DNA from: Flavobacteriaceae bacterium LSUCC0859
GTDB lineage: Bacteria; Bacteroidota; Bacteroidia; Flavobacteriales; Flavobacteriaceae
Direction of reading: 5' to 3'
NCBI GenBank assembly: GCA_022239325.1
Contig: JAKOGP010000004.1
Coordinates: forward strand, 1 to 64,000
Length of the DNA: 64,000 nt
Positions 53,013 through 60,902 of the stretch are shown here, piece after piece. Under the pieces are notes generated by a model that had not been told where the DNA came from, did no database searches, and worked only from the letters and a program-made list of their open reading frames with translations. Both the position numbers and the translations under genes were made by a program. The number at the start of each line of letters is the position of its first letter. Positions within the stretch are counted from its first letter, which is position 1.

Positions 53013-53462
53013 ATGCCTTTACAAGACCAAGTAATGACCAAGATGAAAGACGCCATGCGTGCAAAAGACAGCGTAGCTCTTTCTTCTTTAAGAGCTATAA
53101 AATCTGCCTTACTGTTAGCACAAACAGCGGCCTCTGGAACTGTTTTGAGTGCCGAGGAGGAGATTAAGTTGGTTCAAAAATTAGTAAAGCAGCGCCAAGA
53201 CTCTGCGGCTATTTACAAGGAGCAGGGGAGAGAAGACCTAGCTGCGCCAGAGTTGGCAGAGGTGGCCGTATTGGCTCAATTTTTACCTGAACAGCTCTCT
53301 GAAGAGGAAGTTAAAGAAGCTGTTGCTCAAATAATTGCCTCAAGTGGTGCCTCTGGGATGGGAGACATGGGAAAAGTAATGGGGCTGGCGTCCAAAGAAT
53401 TGGCGGGTAAAGCAGACGGTAAGACCATTTCTAGTATTGTTAAGGTGCTTTTAACCGCTTAA
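53013..53462 (+). CDS. GatB/YqeY domain protein
   Basis: The 149 residues match the YqeY/GatB-tail family. The N-terminal helical part is MTKMKDAMRAKDSVALSSLR and AIKSALLLAQTAA, and the C-terminal part carries EEEIKLVQKLVKQRQDSAAIYKEQGREDLA. The domain resembles the tRNA-binding tail of the amidotransferase subunit GatB, but the stand-alone protein's task is not settled. I use ATG 53013 rather than the TTG at 53007, since it gives the usual M-P-L-Q start. A DUF2490 gene follows after one base. Confidence 0.92.
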   Translation: MPLQDQVMTKMKDAMRAKDSVALSSLRAIKSALLLAQTAASGTVLSAEEEIKLVQKLVKQRQDSAAIYKEQGREDLAAPELAEVAVLAQFLPEQLSEEEVKEAVAQIIASSGASGMGDMGKVMGLASKELAGKADGKTISSIVKVLLTA

Positions 53463-53463
53463 T

Positions 53464-54138
53464 TTGAGGGTTCCTAAAACTTTTTATTCCTTTTTTTGTG
53501 CCTTTTTCTTCCTTACTTATGTGGGCGCACAAGAGACTACTCAGACCTGGAAGGCTATTTTTACAGACCTTGCTTTGGACTCGGTGAGTAGCATACGTTT
53601 AGAAACGCATTACAGGACCTTTGACTTTTTTGGAGAAAGGGCCCAGTATATCATTAGACCCTCTTACACTAAAAAAATAAACCCATACATTAGGCTTTCC
53701 GCGGGCTACTCTTTTTTGGGGACTACCAAAGGGGAGCTGTCTTTAGACGAACACAATATTTGGGAACAGATTTTTTACAGCATTCCCCTTCGTAAAGCTA
53801 TCTTTTTTGGATGGCTCCGAGCAGAGCAGCGTCTGATGGAACAATCTAGTAATGAGTTTAAAGGGGGTGGTCGCATTAGGATTAGAATGGGAGTTCGATA
53901 TCCTTTGGCAGCCTTGGCCCATGGAAAACTAGACCTCATGGTTTTCAATGAAGTATTTATGATCACAGAGCGCTCCTTGCCTACGACCTTTAATCAAAAC
54001 TGGAGTTTTTTCGGGTTTAGAATACCCTTGGCTTCTAAAACGGTATTGGCCACTGGATACCAGAGAATCACAGCGGGTAGCGGTGCCGCAGCTGTTCAGA
54101 AAAATCTCTGGTCTTCCATCTTGTTTGTGCGCATTTAG
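53464..54138 (+). CDS. DUF2490 outer-membrane family protein
   Basis: The 224 residues begin with a signal peptide (FYSFFCAFFFLTYVGAQ). Repeated amphipathic strands with many aromatics follow (TYRIRMGVRYPL, FRIPLASKTVLATGYQRI, LWSSILFVRI at the end), a beta-barrel layout as in DUF2490 proteins. The function is unknown. The start is TTG at 53464, one base after the yqeY stop, so co-transcription is likely. No strong terminator separates it from the cytochrome gene. Confidence 0.8.
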   Translation: MRVPKTFYSFFCAFFFLTYVGAQETTQTWKAIFTDLALDSVSSIRLETHYRTFDFFGERAQYIIRPSYTKKINPYIRLSAGYSFLGTTKGELSLDEHNIWEQIFYSIPLRKAIFFGWLRAEQRLMEQSSNEFKGGGRIRIRMGVRYPLAALAHGKLDLMVFNEVFMITERSLPTTFNQNWSFFGFRIPLASKTVLATGYQRITAGSGAAAVQKNLWSSILFVRI

Positions 54139-54159
54139 AAAAGTTTATTACCTTGTGGT

Positions 54160-55182
54160 ATGCAAGCTGCTTTTAACAAATTAGCCCACTCTTTACGAAG
54201 CGTTTTCTTGCTTTTTTTGGCAGGAGTCTCGCTATTTTTGATTTGGATATATACCCCTCCTTCTCCTGAAGTTCAGTTGCTTTCTGACCCTTTGGAAAAT
54301 GCTTCGCCCCTAAAAAAAGAAGTATATGCTTCTTCAGATCCAATGGTTATATTGGGCTATGAACTGCTTGTAAATACTTCTTTGCACATTGGGCCTCAAG
54401 TTTCAGACCCACAAAAGCGTTATACAGGAAATAAGCTAGAGTGTGTTTCTTGTCATCTGAATGAGGGCACAAAAGCTTTTGGTATTCCATTAAATACGGT
54501 GGTGAGCCGGTTCCCACAATACAGAGGGAGGGAAGATAAAATAGGTAGTTTGGAAGAGCGTATTAATGGCTGTTTAAACCGCAGTATGAATGGCCGCTCT
54601 ATGGCTATAGATCAAAAGGAAATGAAGGCTTTTGTGGCGTATTTAAATTGGTTGTCAGGCTTTAAAACGGAAGAAATGCAGCTAGCCACTGCTTTAGAAA
54701 AGGGCTTAAAAGACTTTGTTTGGCCCAATAGGGCTGCAGATCTCAAACAGGGCAAAGCAGTCTATGCCCAGCATTGTGCCCTTTGTCACAGATTGGGTGG
54801 TGGGGGAAAATTTGACTCACAAACAGCTCAGTATTTATATCCGCCTTTATGGGGCAAGGACGCTTACAACAACGGGGCGGGTATGACACGGCTACTCACT
54901 TCTGCCTCCTTTATTAAATACAATATGCCATTTGGAGTGTCTCACCAGGCCCCCGTACTCACAGACAGCGAAGCTTATGACGTAGCAGCTTATATTAACC
55001 AGCAGGAGCGCCCTAAGAAATCTGAGCTTGCAGCAGACTTTCCAGACAAGCTCAAAAAACCACTCTCTACACCCTACGGACCCTATGCAGACCCTTTCCC
55101 TCTGTCTCAGCACCAATTGGGACCTTATAGGCCTATTGCCGATTTTTATGAAGAAGTATTTGGTTTAGTAAAAATTAAATAG
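54160..55182 (+). CDS. Diheme c-type cytochrome, TsdA-like
   Basis: The 340 residues start with a signal/anchor helix (about 14-32). Two heme-binding motifs follow, CVSCH (C95-C98-H99) and CALCH (C206-C209-H210). A conserved RINGCLNRSMNGR stretch contains C138, at the place where thiosulfate dehydrogenase TsdA and related SoxAX-type proteins have a Cys heme ligand. TsdA joins two thiosulfates into tetrathionate. With C138 and two hemes the TsdA family is the best guess. Electron delivery in flavobacteria is unknown. It is a single gene; the next gene is on the opposite strand, 2 bases past its stop. Confidence 0.8.
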   Translation: MQAAFNKLAHSLRSVFLLFLAGVSLFLIWIYTPPSPEVQLLSDPLENASPLKKEVYASSDPMVILGYELLVNTSLHIGPQVSDPQKRYTGNKLECVSCHLNEGTKAFGIPLNTVVSRFPQYRGREDKIGSLEERINGCLNRSMNGRSMAIDQKEMKAFVAYLNWLSGFKTEEMQLATALEKGLKDFVWPNRAADLKQGKAVYAQHCALCHRLGGGGKFDSQTAQYLYPPLWGKDAYNNGAGMTRLLTSASFIKYNMPFGVSHQAPVLTDSEAYDVAAYINQQERPKKSELAADFPDKLKKPLSTPYGPYADPFPLSQHQLGPYRPIADFYEEVFGLVKIK

Positions 55183-55184
55183 AT

Positions 55185-56066
55185 TTAATTCTCATAAAGT
55201 CTGATGTAGTCAATAACCAAACTGTCTTGACTAAAATTTGTCGCAATATCACCACCTAAACTGCCACCCATGGCCAGGTTTAAAAGCAGAAAAAATTCTT
55301 GATTAAAGGGCATAGATTCGTTGAGATTAATGTCAAAATATTTGACATTTTCTACATACATTTTAATGGTGTTTTCATTCCAAATAAGCCGATACTCTTT
55401 AAAGTCTGTACCAATATTTGCAGAAGTAATGTTGTCTGTGAATTTGGCATTGGTGTTGTCTGCTGTATTTTTCCAGTGAATAGTTCCAAGAATTTGGTCT
55501 TTCTGCTGTCCATTTTGCTCAACCAGATCAATTTCTCCACAGTTAGGCCACCCTACCTGATCTAGATTATTACCCATTAACCATATGGCAGGCCAGGTCC
55601 CTTTAGATTGGGGAAATTTAGCCCTCACTTTGAGTTGCCCATGTTTAAAAGAAAACTTATTTTGAGATTTAATCCTTGCAGAAGTATAGGACTTGCCATC
55701 TCGATTTTCTTTTATAGCAGTGATGGTTAAAAAGCCATTGGCTATATTTAAATTTTTAGATGCAGAGGTGTAGGTTTGTAATTCCTGATTTCCCCATCCT
55801 GGTATGCCAAATTCGCTACCGTCTCCCAAATCATAACTCCATATGGCTGTATTAAGACTGTTGGTGTTAAATTCTTCAGACCAAATGAGGCCTATTTTAT
55901 CTTGTTCACTTAATTCTAAGCCTTGGACCTCTGGCGGCTGATTGTCCGTATTTTCTTCAGATGAAGTGCATGAGATTAAAGACACCAAAAAAATAGCGTA
56001 TGATAGGTATATAAAATTAATTTTTTTGAGAGGATATATAATACCTACTATTTTTTTGGTGTCCAT
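55185..56066 (-). CDS. Glycoside hydrolase family 16 lipoprotein (beta-glucanase type)
   Basis: The 293 residues have a lipobox (SLISC, C33) and a GH16 jelly roll. The catalytic motif E178-I-D180-L-V-E183 (GEIDLVEQ) gives the nucleophile and acid/base, and WPAIWLMG and WGNQELQTY are the family's substrate-cleft blocks. Members cut beta-1,3(4)-glucans, including laminarin. Which glucan is used here cannot be told. The gene sits 11 bases after the tandem-repeat lipoprotein gene and should be expressed with it. It ends 2 bases from the cytochrome stop. Confidence 0.92.
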   Translation of the reverse strand: MDTKKIVGIIYPLKKINFIYLSYAIFLVSLISCTSSEENTDNQPPEVQGLELSEQDKIGLIWSEEFNTNSLNTAIWSYDLGDGSEFGIPGWGNQELQTYTSASKNLNIANGFLTITAIKENRDGKSYTSARIKSQNKFSFKHGQLKVRAKFPQSKGTWPAIWLMGNNLDQVGWPNCGEIDLVEQNGQQKDQILGTIHWKNTADNTNAKFTDNITSANIGTDFKEYRLIWNENTIKMYVENVKYFDINLNESMPFNQEFFLLLNLAMGGSLGGDIATNFSQDSLVIDYIRLYEN

Positions 56067-56077
56067 TAGAATATTGA

Positions 56078-56990
56078 TTATTTTTTAAAGTAAATGTTGT
56101 CAAAAAAAACAGTCCCATTACCGTCTACCTTAAATTGAATAACGTCTGATAGTGCAACTGGTGAAAAATCACTTAAAGGAATTTCTACACTTCTCCAAAC
56201 CCCTAAGTCGCTTACATCAAGCGCCTTGGCTGTTTCAACTGGTCCGGTGCTAATTAAGAAAAAGTTTAAAGCTGTAGCATCAGCAGTCCAATAGTCTATG
56301 TGTAAAGTATTATAATCACCAACATTTAGAGCAGTTTCAAATTGTGTGCCCTGATAATTTAATCCTGCATATTTTAAAATAGTATTTCCACCAATGTCTA
56401 GGGTACTTACTTGAGTGGCTTGCCCCCAATCAGGATTAAAATTTGTTCCTTCTACATTTGTATAAGCATCACTAAAAATAGATAAAACATCTTCCTCTGA
56501 GGCTGTTGGTGCCTCAGGTCCTGCATCTGGCGCAGAGGCTACAGGTGATTCTCCATGAAAGTAAATATTGTCAAAGAAAACAGTTCCATTACCGTCTACC
56601 TTGAATTGAATAACGTCTGCCAAATCTACTACATCCGAGAAATCTGTTAATGCAATGTCTATACTATTCCATTCACCTAGATTACTTACGTCTAGTGCTT
56701 TAGCTTTTTCTTTCCCTTCACCTGAACTGATTAAAAAGAAATTGAGTGAGCTTGAGTCTGCAGTCCAATAGTCTATGTGAATTGAGGTATAACCACTAAC
56801 ATCTAAAGGTGATGCAAAGGCAGTGCCTTGATAGTTTAAACCTGCATATTTTAAAACTAAATTGCCATTTAGATCTACAGTGCTTACTTGGGTACTTTGT
56901 CCCCAGTTTGGATTAAAATCTGTTCCAGATACATCTGTGTAAGAATCACTAAAAATAGACATTACATCTGCTGCATCCAATGAAGGAGCA
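56078..56990. repeat. Internal tandem duplication in the surface lipoprotein gene
   Basis: Two units of about 450 bases encode the two C-terminal domains. Long stretches are almost identical at DNA level, for example CCATTACCGTCTACCTT near 56116 and near 56586. This fits recent or gene-converted duplication. Confidence 0.75.
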
Positions 56991-57733
56991 TTGGCAGCGG
57001 AAGTTGGGCTATCCGGTTCCTCTACAACTACAGGTGCAGAAAAGGCAATATTATCAATATAATAAGTAGTTGGTGCTGCATTAGTAATATTTATTGCAGC
57101 TATGATCACAATCCTGTCATATTTATTACTGTCCTCTGATGAAAAATTATAAACCAATTTTTCCCAAGCACCTGAGGCAGTAGTAGTCAATGTGGCTTCT
57201 TTGAAATTATCTGAGTTAGATGAATCTTCTATTTTTAATAATACATTTTGTCCGGGAGCTGCAGAGTGAACATCGATAGATATAGCCTCTTGACCAGCTG
57301 GGAAGACAATTTTTTCATTTAAATTAAAGAAAAAACCAGCCCAAGGCTCTATTCCTGCGTCTTCCTCAATTTTTAAGACCTTTGAAGAGCTATTTACATT
57401 TCCAGGATTGGGATTGTCTGCATATTCGAGATCTAAGAATTCTGTTCCATCTGGGCCTCCAAATCTTCCCCAAGTACCTGTTAGATTAGCATCTGATAAG
57501 GCTCCCTCTTCAGAGAAGGGATTTCCGTTGCATTCAAAGTCTATAGTCCCTGTGTTCAAGCTCGGAAGGTTTTCTGTAAATGTATCACAACCTTCAACCA
57601 CCACGCCAATAGGTTCTGGATCTGGCTGAATTACGTCATCATTGTTTTCATCTTTTGAACAAGATGCAAGGACAATTGCACTCACAAATAAATAGATGAT
57701 TTTACTACTAAAATAAGATGATTTAAGTTTCAT
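56078..57733 (-). CDS. Tandem-repeat carbohydrate-binding-like surface lipoprotein
   Basis: The 551 residues have a lipobox (VLASC, C25), a Pro/Asp-rich linker and an N-terminal beta-sandwich-like domain (about 60-235, YYIDNIAFS at its end). Two closely matching domains follow (about 250-396 and 409-551). Each copy has IFSD(A/S)YT(D/N)V, FNP(D/N)WGQ(A/S)TQVST, LKYAGLNYQGT, IDYWTAD and VDGNGTVFFDNIYF. They look like galactose-binding-type or CBM folds. With GH16 next door, a glucan-binding surface protein is the best reading. No SusC/SusD pair is adjacent. I do not recognise a named family. Confidence 0.75.
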   Translation of the reverse strand: MKLKSSYFSSKIIYLFVSAIVLASCSKDENNDDVIQPDPEPIGVVVEGCDTFTENLPSLNTGTIDFECNGNPFSEEGALSDANLTGTWGRFGGPDGTEFLDLEYADNPNPGNVNSSSKVLKIEEDAGIEPWAGFFFNLNEKIVFPAGQEAISIDVHSAAPGQNVLLKIEDSSNSDNFKEATLTTTASGAWEKLVYNFSSEDSNKYDRIVIIAAINITNAAPTTYYIDNIAFSAPVVVEEPDSPTSAANAPSLDAADVMSIFSDSYTDVSGTDFNPNWGQSTQVSTVDLNGNLVLKYAGLNYQGTAFASPLDVSGYTSIHIDYWTADSSSLNFFLISSGEGKEKAKALDVSNLGEWNSIDIALTDFSDVVDLADVIQFKVDGNGTVFFDNIYFHGESPVASAPDAGPEAPTASEEDVLSIFSDAYTNVEGTNFNPDWGQATQVSTLDIGGNTILKYAGLNYQGTQFETALNVGDYNTLHIDYWTADATALNFFLISTGPVETAKALDVSDLGVWRSVEIPLSDFSPVALSDVIQFKVDGNGTVFFDNIYFKK

Positions 57734-57871
57734 AATTTAAATTTTTTTCGCAATGTAATTAAAACTTTTTGTTTTATAAATTATATTATTGTTTTTGAAT
57801 CATCTGTTTATTTTACTTTTCTAATTTACTTTTTCCCTTAAACAAAAACTTTTTTTTAAGCCTTAATTCGC

Positions 57872-57901
57872 TTGTTTAAGTTTTGGTTTAAATTAACTTT
57901 G
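57872..57901 (+). promoter_or_regulatory. Promoter of tRNA-Arg
   Basis: TTG (57872-57874), 19 bases, TAACTTTG (57894-57901). The mature tRNA starts 12 bases later. Confidence 0.65.
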
Positions 57902-57912
57902 CCTTCTAGTAA

Positions 57913-57986
57913 GGCTGCGTAGTTCAACTGGATAGAATATCAGATTTCGGCTCTGAGGGTTGGGGGTTCGAATCCCTCCGCGGTCA
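57913..57986 (+). tRNA. tRNA-Arg (anticodon TCG)
   Basis: Acceptor stem GGCTGCG/CGCGGTC has two G-U pairs. D-arm is GTTC/GAAT, the anticodon stem is TCAGA/TCTGA with loop TTTCGGC, and the T-arm is GGGGG/CCCTC with TTCGAAT. The discriminator is A. Anticodon TCG occupies 57947-57949 and reads CGA. CCA is not encoded. Confidence 0.93.
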
Positions 57987-57995
57987 CGAATAAAT

Positions 57996-58054
57996 AAAAA
58001 TCCCGCCTGTCAATCCAAGCTTGCTTGAATTTGTAAAAGCGGGATTTTTATTTT
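57996..58054 (+). terminator. Long-loop hairpin after tRNA-Arg
   Basis: An 11-bp perfect stem (AAAAATCCCGC at 57996-58006 with GCGGGATTTTT at 58039-58049) encloses a 32-base loop that carries an inner CAAGC/GCTTG pair. It is followed by ATTTT. It is a likely terminator of tRNA-Arg. Confidence 0.65.
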
Positions 58055-58060
58055 CAAAGC

Positions 58061-58250
58061 GGAGCTTTGAGGGATCAGCGAGCGCAGCGAAGCTAATCCC
58101 AATATTCGTGTTAAGGTTAGATAAGTCAAGTGGAGCTTTGAGGGATCAGCGAGCGCAGCGAAGCTAATCCCAGCATTCGTGAAACGAGGGATTTAGCGAA
58201 GTTCATCCCGTGATTTTTGAAAGGAAGGGGATTTAGTGAAGTTCATCCTA
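58061..58250 (+). repeat. Cluster of degenerate palindromic repeats downstream of tRNA-Arg
   Basis: Two 50-base units (58061-58110 and 58132-58181, start-to-start 71 bases) differ at 2 positions. Each contains GGGAT...ATCCC arms around CAGCGAGCGCAGCG. Two shortened relatives follow (58186-58212 and about 58227-58249), each with GGGATTTAG(C/T)GAAGTTCATCC. The 388-base gap between tRNA-Arg and the small lipoprotein holds only this cluster, the tRNA hairpin and the promoter-like sequence near 58327. Confidence 0.75.
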
Positions 58251-58326
58251 CAATATCAGGTCAAAGTAGAACTTATAACCATTATGCTACCCATTTTTTA
58301 TTATAACATTCTAAAATACCTTTCCA

Positions 58327-58358
58327 TTTGTTTTCCCAAAGCGCTAAGCTTATATTTA
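58327..58358 (+). promoter_or_regulatory. Possible promoter of the small lipoprotein gene
   Basis: TTTG (58327-58330) then, 20 bases later, TATATTTA (58351-58358), one mismatch to TAnnTTTG. It lies 16 bases before the ATG at 58375. Confidence 0.4.
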
Positions 58359-58374
58359 GGCTTTAAATAATTTC

Positions 58375-58527
58375 ATGAAAAATAATTGGTCCGCATTGGC
58401 GGTTGTATCTCTTTTTGCAACAGCTTGTAAAAAAAATAGTAATACTCTAGAGTTGCTTAGTGAGCAATTAGAAAGCCTTTCTAGTCTTGTGGATAAATCA
58501 TCGTATTTAAAATTTGGTTATATTTAA
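58375..58527 (+). CDS. Small lipoprotein, 50 residues, unknown function
   Basis: ATG at 58375 to TAA at 58525-58527 encodes 50 residues. A hydrophobic signal with lipobox FATAC (C18) is followed by Lys-Lys-Asn and a short helix (LELLSEQLESLSSLVD). The lipobox and a nearby promoter-like sequence argue that it is real, but it is short and I know no relatives. It lies 49 bases upstream of the CotH-type lipoprotein gene on the same strand. It could also be the 5' remnant of a longer lost lipoprotein. Confidence 0.5.
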   Translation: MKNNWSALAVVSLFATACKKNSNTLELLSEQLESLSSLVDKSSYLKFGYI

Positions 58528-58576
58528 TTGAGACTCATAAAGAAGGACTCACTACCACCTACAGATTTATTAAATA

Positions 58577-60016
58577 ATGAAAAAATACATTGTCTTTTTT
58601 TGGGTTTTTGCCTTGTTGAGTTGTAACCAAGAAACCAGCGAGGGTGAGGAGCCAGAAGCAGTTAATTTTGCAGTAGACACCCAGGACAGTCAGTTGCCAT
58701 ATTTTATGGTGTCCGTGCCTGAGGTCATTCAAAATGAACCTAAGGTGGCTGGAGATTTAAAGGTTTATCTGAATAGGACAGAGGTGCATGATACTCCCAT
58801 AGGAATTGAGTACAGGGGGTCTACTTCTTACCGACTTTCAGATAAAAAATCCTATGGGATAGAGACTTGGGATGTGGGAGGATCGGACGCAGCCTATTCC
58901 TTTTTGAATTATCCAGAAGAAGAAGATTATATTTTAATGGGTCATGTATTTAGAGCGTCTAGCAATACCATTTTTGACCCTACTCTTATGCACCATTATA
59001 TTGGCTATGAGTTATACAGGAAAATGGGTCGTTACGCTTCTAGATCTACTTATATAGACCTAGAAATTAATGGGAATTATATGGGGGCTTATCTATTCAT
59101 GGAAAAGCTAAAACGGGACAAAAACAGGATTGATATTTCCAAATTAGAACCCACAGACACTTCTGCAGAGGCTATTACTGGCGGGTATATTCTTAAAATT
59201 GATAAGACTGCAGGAGGCGACGTGGCAGGGAATCAGCCTCTGGCTTATTATGATAACAATTGGGGAGACGACGCCAAATACAACCCAAACATCAGTTTCA
59301 GGTCTGCTTATGATATTTATAAGCAGCCCATAAATTTTCCGGCCTTTGGGGAACCTTATCACCCACAGCAGTTTTTAGAGACCTATTTTTTATACGAATA
59401 TCCAAAGGCTTCTGTGATTACAGCCGCTCAAAAAAATTACATTCAAAATTATATACACGATTTTGAAACCGCCCTCATTACTGACGATTTTACCACAGAA
59501 CAAAGAACTTATACGAATTATATAGACCTAGATAGTTTTGTAGATTTTTTCATCATCAATGAGATTACTGGAAATATAGATGGATATAGATTGAGCACTT
59601 ATTTACATAAAGATCGAGGGCAGAAATTGAAAATGGGTCCTATTTGGGATTTAAATATTGGGTATAACAAGCAGGGAAGGGTTCCTTTTAATGACTGGAT
59701 TGCCAACTACAACCTTCACGTGAGCCAAGACGCTTGGATGGTTCCTTTTTGGTGGCCAAGATTACTTAAAGATCCTCTGTTTAAAGCGGCTTTAAAAAGC
59801 AGGTGGCAGACTCTAAGAGCAGGTGCCTTTAGCAACGCCCAGATCCTTGGCCTTGTCCATGGAACGGCTACTTATTTGCAAGATAACGGGGCTGTAGATA
59901 GGAACTACCAAAAGTGGATTGGAATTCCGGTAGATTATCCTGCTGCAGTAGGTGAATTGAGTACTTATTTAGAAAACAGATTGCAATGGATGGACCAGAC
60001 AATAGGAGGTTTCTAA
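58577..60016 (+). CDS. CotH-type kinase family lipoprotein
   Basis: The 479 residues have a lipobox (FALLSC, C16) and a CotH-like fold. TPIGIEYRGSTSYRLSDKKS is the N-loop region, followed by YIDLEINGNYMGAYLFMEKL and KRDKNRIDISKL. GGYILKID and MGPIWDLNIGYN hold the Lys/Asp positions characteristic of CotH atypical kinases. CotH in Bacillus phosphorylates spore-coat proteins. Bacteroidota copies are surface or periplasmic and their targets are not known. The protein ends in a helical region (WMDQTIGGF). It is monocistronic or follows the small lipoprotein gene. Confidence 0.85.
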   Translation: MKKYIVFFWVFALLSCNQETSEGEEPEAVNFAVDTQDSQLPYFMVSVPEVIQNEPKVAGDLKVYLNRTEVHDTPIGIEYRGSTSYRLSDKKSYGIETWDVGGSDAAYSFLNYPEEEDYILMGHVFRASSNTIFDPTLMHHYIGYELYRKMGRYASRSTYIDLEINGNYMGAYLFMEKLKRDKNRIDISKLEPTDTSAEAITGGYILKIDKTAGGDVAGNQPLAYYDNNWGDDAKYNPNISFRSAYDIYKQPINFPAFGEPYHPQQFLETYFLYEYPKASVITAAQKNYIQNYIHDFETALITDDFTTEQRTYTNYIDLDSFVDFFIINEITGNIDGYRLSTYLHKDRGQKLKMGPIWDLNIGYNKQGRVPFNDWIANYNLHVSQDAWMVPFWWPRLLKDPLFKAALKSRWQTLRAGAFSNAQILGLVHGTATYLQDNGAVDRNYQKWIGIPVDYPAAVGELSTYLENRLQWMDQTIGGF

Positions 60017-60065
60017 ATCACAACAAATTTGTTTTGTTATGAGTTAAAGTTGTGCGCTCTTGGGA

Positions 60066-60350
60066 TTATATTAGAGACCCCATGACCACCTTCCAGGGGC
60101 TTACTTTCCAATGTTTTACCACCCCGTTTTGAACATAGGGGTCTGCCTTGGCAAAATCTTCTACTACAGAGGGGTCATGGGCCATAAAAATAAGTATGGC
60201 CTCATCTGCTGGGTCTTCTAGCGCTCCGGCTAACAATAGATGCCCAGCCTCTTGTGCGGCTTTGGCTTGGGCCAAGTGTTGCTCTCTAAAAGCCTCTCTG
60301 TCTTGTATGTAATTTTCTGAGGTTTCGTAAAAAAGAATGTAGTAATTCAT
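60066..60350 (-). CDS. YciI-like protein
   Basis: The 94 residues match the YciI/DGPF small-fold family: YYILFYETSENYIQDREAFR then HLAQAKAAQEAGHLLLAGAL and ILIFMAHDPSVVEDFAKADPY (an alpha-beta dimer fold). The conserved His near residue 25 and the Asp of the DPY motif near residue 71 form the usual active-site pocket. Its substrate is unknown. It follows the FKBP gene by 4 bases on the minus strand. Confidence 0.88.
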   Translation of the reverse strand: MNYYILFYETSENYIQDREAFREQHLAQAKAAQEAGHLLLAGALEDPADEAILIFMAHDPSVVEDFAKADPYVQNGVVKHWKVSPWKVVMGSLI

Positions 60351-60354
60351 GTGG

Positions 60355-60819
60355 CTAGTTTTGAACTTCTATGAGATTAATGTCAAAAATAAGTACCGAT
60401 CCTCCGGGAATACCATTATAATCATTTAGCCCATAGCCTAGAGAGGCAGGTATAAACAATTGACCTTTACCTCCAGCCCTAAAATAGGTAATTCCTTCCG
60501 TCCAACCAGGTATTACTTGTGTAAGACTAAAACTAATACCACTAGAATTGCTTTGATCAAAAACTTTTCCGTTAATATAATAACCTTTGTATGCAACTTT
60601 AACCCGATCTGTTCTGTTGGGATAGCTACCATTGCCTTGACTATCTATACGATAATATAGTCCGGAACTTGATTTGGTGGCTTGAAGGTTATTGTCTTCT
60701 AGGTAGGCAATAATTTGGGCTTCATTTTCAATAGCTACAAGCTCTGGATCTTTAGAATCAGAATTCCTGGAACAGTTTAAAAGAGTTAAACAAACTAAAA
60801 AAACATAAAAATATTTCAT
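60355..60819 (-). CDS. FKBP-type peptidyl-prolyl isomerase lipoprotein
   Basis: The 154 residues carry a lipobox (TLLNC, C16) and a short helical spacer. A complete FKBP domain follows (about 65-154), with VKVAYKGYYINGKVFDQSNS, PGWTEGITYFRAGGKGQLF, PASLGYGLNDYNGIP and SVLIFDINLIEV. It should catalyse proline isomerisation to aid folding in the periplasm. It resembles GldI, but GldI assignment needs comparison. It leads the FKBP-YciI pair. Confidence 0.88.
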   Translation of the reverse strand: MKYFYVFLVCLTLLNCSRNSDSKDPELVAIENEAQIIAYLEDNNLQATKSSSGLYYRIDSQGNGSYPNRTDRVKVAYKGYYINGKVFDQSNSSGISFSLTQVIPGWTEGITYFRAGGKGQLFIPASLGYGLNDYNGIPGGSVLIFDINLIEVQN

Positions 60820-60902
60820 AAAAAATCATTTGTGTAAATATAGTGTCTCTAAAAGAAGTTTGAACCCCTCTGAGTATTTTTTGTAATTTTAAAATAAAAA
60901 GG

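Noticed and set aside
58260-58300. Possible second tRNA on the minus strand
   Set aside because: The TAGCATAATGGTTAT stretch resembles a D-arm, but no acceptor stem or full T-arm can be paired. At most it is a decayed relic.
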